A DNA stretch of 14,196 bases from an uncultured Parabacteroides sp. (GCA_900552415.1 USAD01000037.1:1-14196), one strand, 5' to 3'. Numbered from the stretch's first letter, positions 6,472 through 14,196 are shown. Notes: generated by a model from the sequence alone, not told the origin. A program made the numbers and translations.

Positions 6472-7674
6472 TTACTTGTTCTCAAGGATGGCCAACGTAT
6501 CGGAAGCGATCATGTACTCCTCGTCGGTCGGTACAACCATAATCGTCACCTTACTGTCGGGCGTACTGATGATGGTCTCCTCGCCACGCAAACCGTGGTT
6601 CTTCTCGACATCGATCTTCATGCCCATATATTCCATATCCTGGCAAACAACACGGCGAGTTTCCCACTGGTTCTCACCAACACCACCTGTCCAAACCAGG
6701 ATATCACAACCGTTCATGGCTGCCGCATAAGCGCCGATGTATTTCTTGATCCGGTAATTATAGACATCGAGCGTCATGATCGCCCGCTTGTCGCCCTGAG
6801 CGACAGCAGCCTCCAGGTCGCGCATATCGGAAGAACCGCCTACCAAGCCAGCGACACCGCTCTTCTTGTTGATCAAGTTCGAGAGGCCAGCCGCGTCGAG
6901 ATGCTCCTTCTCAACCAAGAAAGCCAAAGCGCCCGGATCGACATCACCACAACGAGTACCCATCAAAAGGCCCTCTGTCGGCGTCAAGCCCATTGAGGTA
7001 TCGACACACTTGCCATTTATGACAGCGGCAATTGAGCCACCATTACCAACGTGAGCGGTAATGATCTTCTGCTCCTCGTATTTCACGCCCAGGATATCAC
7101 ACGCCCGTTTAGAGACATAGCGATGGCTCGTGCCGTGGAAACCGTAACGACGGATACCATATTTCTCATACGCCTCATAAGGCAAGCCATACATATAAGC
7201 CTTCTCCGGCATTGTCTGATGGAACGCCGTATCAAAGACAGCCACCTGCGGAATACCCGGGATCAGGTTCTCCATAGCGCTGATACCTTTCAGGTTGGCG
7301 GGGTTATGCAACGGAGCCAGATCCGAACACTCAACAACCTTGTCGAGCACCTCCTGATTGATCAGCACGCTGCTGGCGAATTTCTCGCCACCATGCACCA
7401 CACGATGACCGACAGCGTTGATCTCCTTATAATCCTTGATACAACCGTAAGTCGCGTCTGTCAGGACACCCAGGATAAACTCGATACCCTCCTGATGACC
7501 GGGGATATCCTTCTCGAGGATCACCTTCTTGCCATCCTTGTCCGTCAATTTCAGGAAAGCGCCGGGCAAGCCGATCTTCTCGATTCCACCTTGGGCCATC
7601 ACGTTGCCCGAAGTCATATCAAACAATTTGTACTTGATAGAGCTACTACCGCAATTCAATACTAAGATCTTCAT
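6472..7674 (-). CDS. ackA: Acetate kinase
   Basis: Converts acetyl phosphate + ADP to acetate + ATP (reversible), the substrate-level phosphorylation step of acetate fermentation, in the cytoplasm. The 400-residue length is the normal family length. Motifs seen are the N-terminal LNCGSSSIKYKLF (first ASKHA phosphate loop), HRVVHGGEKF, VAVFDTAFHQTMP (catalytic Asp), YGFHGTSHRYV, HVGNGGSIAA, and GLTPTEGLLMGTRCGDVDPG, all as expected for an active enzyme. It follows pta with a 29-nt gap and ends at a strong terminator, so pta-ackA is one operon. The ATG at 7674 is fixed by the conserved MKILVLNCGSS start. Confidence 0.98.
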   Translation of the reverse strand: MKILVLNCGSSSIKYKLFDMTSGNVMAQGGIEKIGLPGAFLKLTDKDGKKVILEKDIPGHQEGIEFILGVLTDATYGCIKDYKEINAVGHRVVHGGEKFASSVLINQEVLDKVVECSDLAPLHNPANLKGISAMENLIPGIPQVAVFDTAFHQTMPEKAYMYGLPYEAYEKYGIRRYGFHGTSHRYVSKRACDILGVKYEEQKIITAHVGNGGSIAAVINGKCVDTSMGLTPTEGLLMGTRCGDVDPGALAFLVEKEHLDAAGLSNLINKKSGVAGLVGGSSDMRDLEAAVAQGDKRAIMTLDVYNYRIKKYIGAYAAAMNGCDILVWTGGVGENQWETRRVVCQDMEYMGMKIDVEKNHGLRGEETIISTPDSKVTIMVVPTDEEYMIASDTLAILENK

Positions 7675-7703
7675 AACGTATTACTTTTAGTTGTTGGCAT
7701 TTA

Positions 7704-8717
7704 TTACTTACTAGCCTTTAAGGCAATTGACTGGTTACAAGCGATAGCGACCATCTTGTAGACATCATCCACCGAGCAACCGCGTGACAAGTCGTTGACC
7801 GGAGCGGCCATACCCTGCAGGATCGGACCAACAGCCTCGGCGCCACCCAGACGTTGAACCAGCTTATAGGCGATATTACCAACCTCGAGAGTCGGGAATA
7901 CCAATACATTCGCCTTACCAGCGATCTCGCTACCGGGCGCTTTCTTCTGGCCTACAGCCTCCACCAAAGCGGCATCGGCCTGCAACTCACCGTCAATCTT
8001 CAAGTCGGGCGCCATCTCCTTCGCCAAACGAGTCGCCTCAACAACCTTATCAACCATCTCATGTGAAGCGCTACCCTTCGTAGAGAAGCTCAACATAGCG
8101 ACACGCGGCTCGATGCCACCGATATGTTTCGCTGTTCCAGCCGTAGCGACCGCGATGCTAGCCAACTCCTCAGCGTTCGGGTTCGGCATGACGGCACAAT
8201 CGGCAAACACGAAGAAGCCCTCCTCACCATATTGCGGTGTCTTTGTAAACATCAGGAACGCGCCAGAAACACACTTCATGCCCGGAGCCGTCTTGATGAT
8301 CTGCAATGCCGGACGCAAGACGTTTCCAGTCGTATTTTCAGCGCCAGCGATCTCACCATCCGCGTCGCCCGCCTTAATCATCAGGCAAGCCAGGAACAAG
8401 GGATCCTCAACCAGGACAGCCGCCTTCTCCGGAGTCATGCCCTTTTTCTGGCGCAACTGGAACAACAGGTCCGCATAAGCCGCCTTCTTCTCATGATTCT
8501 TCGGATCCACAATGGTTGCCTCCTGGATATGAGTCAAACCGAAACGCTCAGCCAAGCCATTAATCTCAGCAGGGTTTCCAATCAAAATAATGTCGGCTAC
8601 GCCATCGGCCAAAAGACGATCGGCTGCCTTTAATGTTCTCTCCTCCGTTCCTTCCGGAAGAACGATGCGCTGCTTGTTCGCTTTAGCACGCGCTACGATG
8701 TCTTGAATCAAGTCCAT
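7704..8717 (-). CDS. pta: Phosphate acetyltransferase (phosphotransacetylase)
   Basis: Transfers the acetyl group between CoA and phosphate (acetyl-CoA + Pi to acetyl phosphate + CoA), feeding AckA. At 337 residues this is the short single-domain form (PTA_PTB fold) without the N-terminal regulatory domain of the long enterobacterial Pta. Visible family features are [17 protein letters not shown] near the start, [19 protein letters not shown], a central [11 protein letters not shown], and the C-terminal [17 protein letters not shown] followed by CSVDDVYKM. It is the first gene of the pta-ackA operon, with its own candidate promoter in the 133-bp gap behind cdaA. The ATG at 8717 gives the expected [15 protein letters not shown] start. 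Confidence 0.97.
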   Translation of the reverse strand: MDLIQDIVARAKANKQRIVLPEGTEERTLKAADRLLADGVADIILIGNPAEINGLAERFGLTHIQEATIVDPKNHEKKAAYADLLFQLRQKKGMTPEKAAVLVEDPLFLACLMIKAGDADGEIAGAENTTGNVLRPALQIIKTAPGMKCVSGAFLMFTKTPQYGEEGFFVFADCAVMPNPNAEELASIAVATAGTAKHIGGIEPRVAMLSFSTKGSASHEMVDKVVEATRLAKEMAPDLKIDGELQADAALVEAVGQKKAPGSEIAGKANVLVFPTLEVGNIAYKLVQRLGGAEAVGPILQGMAAPVNDLSRGCSVDDVYKMVAIACNQSIALKASK

Positions 8718-8772
8718 AATGGAATATCTTTATATTGTGTTTATGCCAAATGATCGATGATAAAAACCTTTG

Positions 8773-8807
8773 CAAAAATAACCATAATGTCACATAGAGT
8801 TGGCAAA
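8773..8807 (-). promoter_or_regulatory. Promoter of the pta-ackA operon
   Basis: On the minus strand TATTTTTG (8780 down to 8773) is an exact match to the TAnnTTTG -7 box. A TTTG (8807-8804) lies 23 nt upstream, slightly beyond the usual 19-21 nt. Transcription would begin near 8766 with a leader of about 50 nt. The 133-bp gap 8718-8850 holds no gene and no convincing terminator for cdaA, so some read-through from upstream is possible. Confidence 0.6.
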
Positions 8808-8850
8808 AAGGCCGAAAGATTTCCAGATCAACCTTGCAAAATAGATAGAT

Positions 8851-9636
8851 TTAACGAATATTTGCATGGCTCTCCGCCGCCGACAAGATCCGCTGTAACT
8901 CCTCGGCCGAGATATTGGGTGTCAACTTACCCTTATGGGCGACCGTGATCTTTCCGCGCTCCTCCGAAACGATAATCACCAAAGCATCGGTCTCGATCGC
9001 CATTCCCAATCCCGAACGATGACGCAATCCCATCTCCTTCGGCATATTGCTGGTCTGGGCAACCGGCAAGATACAACCCGCCGCCCGGATCTTGTTATCG
9101 GCAATGATCATCGCCCCATCATGCAAGGGGCTGTTCTTAAAGAAGATGTTCTCTATCAGTCGGGCATTCACATCCGCACAGAACATCTCGCCCGTATGCT
9201 CATAAGCCACCAGGTCCATATCCTGCTGGATGACAATCAAGGCACCCGTCTTTTTCTTGGCCATATTCATACAAGCCAATACGACAGGAGCGATGTATTT
9301 TCCCTCCTGCTCAGCGTCATCACTCTTCTTGGAAAAGAGTTTCACGACAAACTTCCAGCCCTGGTGCGAGCCAAGAGCCAACAGGAAACGCCGGATCTCA
9401 TCCTGGAACAAGATCACCAACACCAAGAAACCCACACTGATGAACTTATCCAGGATCGCGCCCATCAAGCGCATCTCCAACACCTGAGAGATCAGGATCC
9501 AGACCACGATAAACGAGACCACACCGCCAAAGATGGCCAGCGTGCCCGAACTCTTCATGATCTTATAGGTCTGATAAAGGAAAAAGGCGACCAACAAGAC
9601 GTCGATCAAATCCCTTATGCCAAAATGCATCCACAT
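8851..9636 (-). CDS. cdaA: Membrane diadenylate cyclase (c-di-AMP synthase), CdaA/DacA type
   Basis: Makes the second messenger c-di-AMP from two ATP; the family is tied to K+/osmolyte balance and cell-wall stress. The 261-residue protein has about three N-terminal membrane segments (approximately residues 10-25, 31-52 and 62-78) and a DisA_N cyclase domain (~110-260). The two defining motifs are present: DGA at 173-175 (within LHDGAMII) and RHR at 205-207 (within GLRHRSGLGMA), so the enzyme should be active. The start is taken at ATG 9636; the TTG at 9642 is in frame but overlaps the folP stop, and ATG 9630 is a further option. The gap to folP is 2 nt, which suggests one transcript and translational coupling. 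No CdaR or GlmM gene lies next to it, in contrast to the Firmicutes arrangement. Confidence 0.94.
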   Translation of the reverse strand: MWMHFGIRDLIDVLLVAFFLYQTYKIMKSSGTLAIFGGVVSFIVVWILISQVLEMRLMGAILDKFISVGFLVLVILFQDEIRRFLLALGSHQGWKFVVKLFSKKSDDAEQEGKYIAPVVLACMNMAKKKTGALIVIQQDMDLVAYEHTGEMFCADVNARLIENIFFKNSPLHDGAMIIADNKIRAAGCILPVAQTSNMPKEMGLRHRSGLGMAIETDALVIIVSEERGKITVAHKGKLTPNISAEELQRILSAAESHANIR

Positions 9637-9638
9637 AA

Positions 9639-10481
9639 TCAACAGTATTCTTTAATCTTTTGGACAATCCGAACAGCCTCAACCGCCTCTTTTACGTCAT
9701 GTACCCGCAAGATATCCGCCCCATTCAGTAAGGCATAGGTATGCAAGGCTGTTGTCCCGTTAAGGCTCTCCTCGGGCGTACCTCCCAACAATTGATAAAT
9801 CATTCGCTTACGTGAAATACCGACAAGGATCGGCAAGTCGAAAATCCCGAACTCACGCAAATGGGCCATCAGCTCATAATTCTGCTCAAGCGTCTTACTA
9901 AAGCCAAACCCCGGATCCAGGATCAGGTCACTCACGCCCATCAAACGCAACTGCCGAACCTTTTCAGCAAAGTAGAGCATAATCTCATCCATCAGGTTGG
10001 TATAGTCGGTCAGCGAAGCCATCGTCTGAGGCGTGCCTCGCATGTGCATCATAATATAAGGCACCTTAAGGTCGGCCACTGTCCGAAACATCTCCGGATC
10101 CAATTCGCCGGCCGAGATATCGTTAATCATCGCCACCCCATATTTCTCCACGCAGCAACGGGCCACGTCCGCCCTGAAGGTATCGACCGATACAGGAACT
10201 GAGGGATAATCACGGCTTAAGATCTCCAAGCCCAACTCCAAACGCCTCATCTCCTCATCCGCGGTAACCGGCGTAGCGTCGGGCCTTGAGGAATAGCCGC
10301 CAATATCAATCCAATCGCCACCTTGAGCGAGTATCTCCTCGATCCGCATTGCGATCTCCGCCTCCGTTCGCTTACGACTCCCGGCGAAGAAGGAATCGGG
10401 TGTTACATTCAAGATTCCCATTACGACCGGCCGGTCCAACGAGAACAGCTCTCCTTTAATATTAATCGTCCTGTTTAGCAT
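9639..10481 (-). CDS. folP: Dihydropteroate synthase
   Basis: Condenses 6-hydroxymethyl-7,8-dihydropterin pyrophosphate with p-aminobenzoate to dihydropteroate in folate synthesis; it is the target of sulfonamides. At 280 residues it is of usual length for this TIM-barrel enzyme. Motifs in order are MGILNVTPDSFF (residues 21-32), DIGGYSSRPDATPV (a variant of GG-S-RPG), VSVDTF, AMINDIS, MHMRGTPQTM, LDPGFGFSKTLEQNYELM, and GISRKRMI near the C-terminus. All pterin and phosphate-binding regions seem intact. It ends 2 nt before the cdaA start, a pairing I remember as common in Bacteroidetes. Upstream, 63 nt separate it from the symporter gene on the same strand; they hold an inverted repeat that may mask the ribosome binding site. 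Confidence 0.97.
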   Translation of the reverse strand: MLNRTINIKGELFSLDRPVVMGILNVTPDSFFAGSRKRTEAEIAMRIEEILAQGGDWIDIGGYSSRPDATPVTADEEMRRLELGLEILSRDYPSVPVSVDTFRADVARCCVEKYGVAMINDISAGELDPEMFRTVADLKVPYIMMHMRGTPQTMASLTDYTNLMDEIMLYFAEKVRQLRLMGVSDLILDPGFGFSKTLEQNYELMAHLREFGIFDLPILVGISRKRMIYQLLGGTPEESLNGTTALHTYALLNGADILRVHDVKEAVEAVRIVQKIKEYC

Positions 10482-10485
10482 CGTG

Positions 10486-10526
10486 TCTCATCCTGTTTTG
10501 CGCGAAGCTATAAAAATAGGATGAGA
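10486..10526 (-). promoter_or_regulatory. Inverted repeat in the folP leader, overlapping its ribosome binding site
   Basis: The 9-bp arms TCTCATCCT and AGGATGAGA (10486-10494 with 10518-10526) are perfectly complementary, with further pairing of TTTT to AAAA inside. In the minus-strand transcript the proximal arm carries AGGA, 9 nt before the folP ATG, so a hairpin would hide the Shine-Dalgarno sequence. The stretch also contains TATTTTTA (10518-10511), one base off the -7 consensus, with TTGTTGG further upstream, so it could instead be a promoter with an operator. Without a T-run it is a poor terminator. Confidence 0.5.
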
Positions 10527-10544
10527 ACGACGCCAACAATCTGT

Positions 10545-12230
10545 TTAAATCTTCTTCTCGACGACCGCTTGGACCACATTCAGCACGTAATCACCAAGTT
10601 TCTCATTCTCATTGAGCATGTCCACATAATAGACACCATCCTGATAACTGTACTGCTTATTGTTGATATCCTCCAGATTACGCGCTTTCAACTGGTTGCG
10701 GTAGTTATTGATCTCGTTTTCGATGTTGTATGATGGATTGACATCGTCGCGCGTCAGCTCGCTCTTATGGAGCACGACATTCATCCGGTCGAGAGCGGCA
10801 GTCACCAACTCAAACATATGATCCATGTGCTGATTCTGTTCATCGGTGATGGCCGACTTGAACTCGTTTCGCCGCTTGATACTACGTGCCAAATTATTAC
10901 AAGAATCGGCGATACTCTCAATCTCAGACACCGAACGGAGCATCACGCGAATATCCTCCTTACCTTCCGAGCTTAAACGTCCTTCCGACACTTGCGTCAG
11001 GTAATTGGCGATCTCTACCTCCATCCGATCGCTGATGTTCTCATACTTCTCTATACGGCTGTAGGTTTTCAAGAACTGCTCCTCATTTTTCTCGTAGAAC
11101 AGGCTCTTGACCATACCAAACATACGCGCTGTCCGCTCCGCGAAAAGGGAAATCTCCTTATGGGCCTGTATGATGGACAGCTCGGCAGTCGACAGCATGC
11201 CGCCCGTGATATAACGCAAACGATATTCCTCATCCTCCGCTTTCGGCTTGATAAGGGCACAAACCCTCTTCTCAATCAAGCCAACGAACCAGATCATGAT
11301 CAACGTGTTACTGATGTTAAACGCGGAATGGAAAGCGGCCAGCTTGAAAGAAACGGCAACCGCCGGATCAGAGACATGCATAACGTCCGTCACGAACCAA
11401 GAGACTGCCCCCGTAAACGGATAGAAAACCAACAAGACCCAAAACACCCCGAACAAGTTAAACATCAAATGGGCCAGGGCGGCACGGCGCGCTTGCGTAT
11501 TTCCCGTCAACGCGGCGAGATTGGCCGTGATCGTCGTACCGATATTTTCCCCCAGCACGAGGGCGACTCCCAGATGGTAGTCGATCCAACCATTCGCGCA
11601 CATGATGAGTGTTATCGCCATCGTGGCGGCCGAGGCCTGGACGATCATGGTCAATATGGCGCCAATAAACAGGAAAAGAATGATCGAGAAGAAACCCATG
11701 TCCGCGTAATTCTGGACGAAGGCCAACATTTCGGGATTGGCCTCCAGATTAGGAGCATTGGCTTTCAACCCCTCAAGCCCCATAAACAGGAACGAGAAAC
11801 CGAATATAAACTCGCCGATCGACTTGCGGGAGCTCTTTCCGGAGAAGAATAGCGGGAAGGCAAATGCCAGGAAGGGCAACGCGAAAGCGGATATATCCAC
11901 CTTGAAACCCAACGCCGAGATAATCCAGGCCGTCACCGTCGTGCCGATATTGGCGCCCATAATGACGCCAATAGCTTGCGTCAAGCTCAAAAGGCCGGCG
12001 TTCACGAAACTCACGACCATGACGGTCGTCGCGGATGAGGATTGGATAAGGGCGGTGATCAGCATGCCAGTCAAAACGCCCGCCACACGGTTCGAGGTCA
12101 TGGCGGTCAGGATCCGACGTAAACTGTCGCCCGCGAGTTTCTGTAAACCCTCACTCATGATTTTCATGCCATACAAAAAAAGCCCTAATGCCCCAAGCAG
12201 GCGCAGTAAATCAAAAAAAGAGTAGTCCAT
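10545..12230 (-). CDS. Na+/phosphate symporter family protein with C-terminal PhoU-like domain
   Basis: Predicted inner-membrane Na+-coupled phosphate transporter of the NptA/PNaS type. The 561-residue protein begins with membrane segments of a duplicated transport core (~1-320). The signature ALIQSSSATTVMVV lies near residues 60-73, and its inverted-repeat partner IVQASAATMAI lies in the second half; the QSSS motif is the substrate/sodium site in this family. From ~345 to ~540 follow charged helices of the PhoU type (TARMFGMVKSLF, SDRMEVEIANYL, SVSEIESIADSCNN), probably regulatory. The ATG at 12230 gives a short N-terminus directly before the first membrane helix. It is transcribed away from the kinase-fusion gene and towards folP, so it may be read together with folP and cdaA. 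Phosphate specificity is family knowledge, not visible here; some relatives may act mainly as exporters. Confidence 0.92.
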   Translation of the reverse strand: MDYSFFDLLRLLGALGLFLYGMKIMSEGLQKLAGDSLRRILTAMTSNRVAGVLTGMLITALIQSSSATTVMVVSFVNAGLLSLTQAIGVIMGANIGTTVTAWIISALGFKVDISAFALPFLAFAFPLFFSGKSSRKSIGEFIFGFSFLFMGLEGLKANAPNLEANPEMLAFVQNYADMGFFSIILFLFIGAILTMIVQASAATMAITLIMCANGWIDYHLGVALVLGENIGTTITANLAALTGNTQARRAALAHLMFNLFGVFWVLLVFYPFTGAVSWFVTDVMHVSDPAVAVSFKLAAFHSAFNISNTLIMIWFVGLIEKRVCALIKPKAEDEEYRLRYITGGMLSTAELSIIQAHKEISLFAERTARMFGMVKSLFYEKNEEQFLKTYSRIEKYENISDRMEVEIANYLTQVSEGRLSSEGKEDIRVMLRSVSEIESIADSCNNLARSIKRRNEFKSAITDEQNQHMDHMFELVTAALDRMNVVLHKSELTRDDVNPSYNIENEINNYRNQLKARNLEDINNKQYSYQDGVYYVDMLNENEKLGDYVLNVVQAVVEKKI

Positions 12231-12271
12231 TTAAATTACGTTTAACTTGGATAATAGATCCGATTTATATT

Positions 12272-12293
12272 CCTAACTTAGGGGACAAATTTA
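12272..12293 (-). promoter_or_regulatory. Promoter -7 box and adjacent dyad before the symporter gene
   Basis: On the minus strand TAAATTTG (12293 to 12286) matches TAnnTTTG exactly, about 55 nt before the ATG; no good TTTG -33 box is seen. The expected start of transcription (near 12280) falls in the perfect palindrome CCTAA-C-TTAGG (12272-12282), a possible operator. For the divergent kinase gene on the plus strand no convincing promoter is visible in this 84-bp gap; TAACTTGG at 12243 is one base off the -7 box. Confidence 0.5.
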
Positions 12294-12314
12294 ACAAAAA
12301 TCATTTTAGTATCT

Positions 12315-13982
12315 ATGCTTAACACGATCTCTATTTACTGCAAAAACAACCATAAGCGGGTTGAGGTGCCCATCGGCTCCTCTTTACTGGATATCTATGA
12401 GGCCGTCGGAGAGCCCCTAGCCTCACGGCCGATGAATGCGCAAGTGAACAATAAAACCGAGGGATTGAGCTTCCGTTGCTGGCAGGACAAGGATGTCGAG
12501 TTTATCGACTATTCCAAGTCGTCGGGGCAACGCACCTATGTCCGTTCACTCTGCTTCATTTTCTCAAAAGCGGTTCACGATATTCTTCCCTCAGCGACAC
12601 TCCATCTCGAGCATCCGGTATCTAAAGGCTATTACGCGATCATTGAGGATGAGCATCCGCTTACGACCGAAACGATCGACCTCATCAAGTCCAGGATGCG
12701 TGACCTGATCGAGGCTGACCTGCCTTTCGAGCACAAGCACATGCGCACCGAAGAGGCTGTCCGCTATCTTAAAGCGAACGGCATGGAAGATAAGGCCCGG
12801 CTGATCGAGACCGCGGGCATGATCTATACCTCTTATTATGAGCTCGACGGGTACGTTAACTTTTTCTATGGCTGCCTGACCCCATCGACTGGCTACGTAC
12901 CCCTGTTTGACCTTGTTCCCTATGCCAACGGCCTCCTGCTTCGGGTGCCGCGCCTCGACAAGCCCGATGAGATCGAGCCCATCATCAAGCAGGATAAGAT
13001 GTTTAACGCTTACAAGGAGCATCTGACCCTCCAACGTACGGTAGGACTCAATAACGTGGGGGATCTCAACATCGCCATCCAGAAAGGAATGGCCCAAGAG
13101 ATTGTTCTCGTCTCGGAAGCGATGCAGGAGAAACAGGTCGCCAAGATTGCCGAGGAGATCGCGAGCCGTTATCACGATGGCGTGCGCATCGTACTCATCT
13201 CCGGCCCGTCGTCGTCCGGCAAGACGACCTTCTGCAAACGGCTCGAGGTACAGCTCATCACCAATCTTATCCATCCGATCGGGATCTCGCTCGACGACTA
13301 TTTCCTCAATCGCGAGGATACGCCGCTTGATGAGAATGGCGAATATGATTTCGAGTCGCTTTATGCCCTCGACCTGCCTTACCTCAACCAGGACATCAAG
13401 AAGCTGCTGGCTGGCGAGGAGATCGACCTCCCTTCATTCAATTTCGAGACCGGCAAGCGAATTTATAAGGGTCGCCGGCTGAGGATGTACGACAACTCCA
13501 TCCTCATTATGGAGGGTATCCACGGCCTCAATCCGGAATTGACCTCCTTTATAGACGATCATTATAAGTACCGGATCTATGTCTCCGTGCTGACCACTAT
13601 CTCGCTCGACAACCATAACTGGATCCCGACAACGGATAATCGTCTTCTACGTCGTATCATCCGCGATTATCGCTTCCGTGGCTACTCGGCCGAGCAGACC
13701 ATCCAACGCTGGCCAAGCGTACGTGCCGGAGAGAACAAGTGGATCTTCCCCTTCCAGGAGAACGCGGATGCCATGTTCAACAGTGCCATGCTTTACGAGT
13801 TGGCCGCCCTTCGCAAATACGCTGAGCCGATCCTCGCGGAAGTAATGGAAAATAGCCCCGCCAACGCCGAGGCTTACCGTTTGCTCCGTTTCCTCAAGTA
13901 TTTCAATTATCTCAATGAAGACGCGCTTCCGGGCACTTCACTCCTGCGTGAGTTCCTTGGAGGTGGCAGCTTTAAATATTAA
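12315..13982 (+). CDS. Nucleoside (uridine) kinase-like protein fused to TGS and ThrRS-like SAD domains
   Basis: 555 residues with three parts. Residues ~1-66 are a TGS domain (ISIYCKNNHKRVEVPIGSSL). Residues ~72-200 align well with the second additional (editing) domain of threonyl-tRNA synthetase: AVHDILPSA, GYYAIIEDEHPLT, LIEADLPFEH, and YGCLTPSTG at the end. Residues ~285-500 are a P-loop kinase of the uridine kinase/phosphoribulokinase family: Walker A GPSSSGKTT (297-305), SLDDYFLNRED, FESLYALDLPYLNQDI, LPSFNFETGKR, and IMEGIHGLNP as the Walker B-like strand. It is annotated in relatives as nucleoside kinase; the true substrate is not shown by sequence alone. Every His/Cys of the ThrRS editing site is replaced (see findings), so tRNA editing in the usual way is unlikely. 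The ATG at 12315 fits the conserved start. The gene stands alone, divergent from the symporter and ended by a hairpin terminator. Confidence 0.9.
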   Translation: MLNTISIYCKNNHKRVEVPIGSSLLDIYEAVGEPLASRPMNAQVNNKTEGLSFRCWQDKDVEFIDYSKSSGQRTYVRSLCFIFSKAVHDILPSATLHLEHPVSKGYYAIIEDEHPLTTETIDLIKSRMRDLIEADLPFEHKHMRTEEAVRYLKANGMEDKARLIETAGMIYTSYYELDGYVNFFYGCLTPSTGYVPLFDLVPYANGLLLRVPRLDKPDEIEPIIKQDKMFNAYKEHLTLQRTVGLNNVGDLNIAIQKGMAQEIVLVSEAMQEKQVAKIAEEIASRYHDGVRIVLISGPSSSGKTTFCKRLEVQLITNLIHPIGISLDDYFLNREDTPLDENGEYDFESLYALDLPYLNQDIKKLLAGEEIDLPSFNFETGKRIYKGRRLRMYDNSILIMEGIHGLNPELTSFIDDHYKYRIYVSVLTTISLDNHNWIPTTDNRLLRRIIRDYRFRGYSAEQTIQRWPSVRAGENKWIFPFQENADAMFNSAMLYELAALRKYAEPILAEVMENSPANAEAYRLLRFLKYFNYLNEDALPGTSLLREFLGGGSFKY

Positions 13983-13992
13983 GATTAAGAAG

Positions 13993-14058
13993 ATCCTCGG
14001 CAAGAGTTTCCAATGACAAAATGCCCTAATGCCCCTGCCGAGGATTTCTTTTCATTTT
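13993..14058 (+). terminator. Terminator of the kinase-fusion gene
   Basis: A 10-bp perfect stem (ATCCTCGGCA 13993-14002 with TGCCGAGGAT 14036-14045), extended by one G-U and one A-T pair, with a 33-nt loop. It is followed by the T-rich tract TTCTTTTCATTTTA. It starts 11 nt after the stop codon at 13982. The loop is long for a classical terminator and contains a small direct repeat (ATGCCCT, ATGCCCC). Confidence 0.7.
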
Positions 14059-14180
14059 ATGACTATTCCCTTTTTCCGCTTAACAACGCCTTATCAGTTT
14101 CATTTTTCGGCAAATCGAAACTTTTTTGCGATAAAACAAAACTTTTAATCCCTATTTTCTTTTTATATTGAATTAATCAT

Positions 14181-14190
14181 TATTTTCGCG
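14181..14190 (+). promoter_or_regulatory. Possible promoter element for a gene beyond the window
   Basis: TATTTTCGCG (one mismatch to TAnnTTTG) lies in an AT-rich stretch, 14059-14196, in which I see no coding frame and no RNA gene. The stretch looks like an upstream leader of a plus-strand gene starting after the window end. No clear -33 TTTG is found at the right distance. Confidence 0.35.
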
Positions 14191-14196
14191 ACGTTC

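Noticed and set aside
9637..9642. TTG start of cdaA overlapping the folP stop
   Set aside because: ATG codons at 9636 and 9630 are available directly after it and fit the membrane-helix start; an overlap is not needed.
13983..14196. Possible tRNA or small RNA gene at the right end
   Set aside because: The only structure is a simple terminator hairpin; no cloverleaf or CCA-end pattern was found, and the remainder is AT-rich leader.

Overview
The window looks like chromosomal DNA of a Bacteroidales bacterium, of the Parabacteroides/Tannerella type. This is inferred from the gene families, from Bacteroidetes promoters (TTTG, about 20 nt, TAnnTTTG), from lipoproteins with acidic residues after the lipid cysteine, and from a C-terminal domain resembling type IX secretion sorting domains. 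Base composition is fairly GC-rich for that order. No RNA gene, complete insertion sequence, phage gene or CRISPR array was seen.

Left part (1-5170), surface and glycan genes. The 3' end of a large exported protein gene is followed by a 68-bp inverted-repeat element, then by a promoter and a multidomain GH29 alpha-L-fucosidase lipoprotein. Converging on it, across a shared bidirectional terminator, is an SGNH-hydrolase-like lipoprotein. Both enzymes carry lipoprotein signal peptides and could act on glycans, but a joint role is only suggested by adjacency.

Middle (5230-5575). An array of seven 41-bp tandem units plus partial ends separates the SGNH gene from pyrH. Almost every unit boundary carries the palindrome CGCG-NNN-CGCG. 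It is the least explained element of the window and I assign it no function.

Right part (5579-12230), housekeeping genes, all on the minus strand. In transcription order: an NptA/PhoU-type Na+/phosphate symporter, folP (dihydropteroate synthase), cdaA (c-di-AMP synthase, 2 nt after folP), pta and ackA (acetate/ATP pathway), a strong terminator, and pyrH (UMP kinase). pta-ackA form an operon with a candidate promoter before pta. folP has an inverted repeat placed to mask its ribosome binding site.

Right end (12315-14196). Diverging from the symporter gene is a gene for a TGS + ThrRS-like SAD + uridine-kinase-like fusion protein. Its SAD domain has lost all four residues of the classical editing/metal site. 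It ends at a terminator, followed by an AT-rich stretch with a possible promoter for a gene beyond the window.

Most of the window is ordinary core genome. The items most worth a second look are the 41-bp array, the altered SAD domain of the kinase fusion, and the folP leader hairpin.
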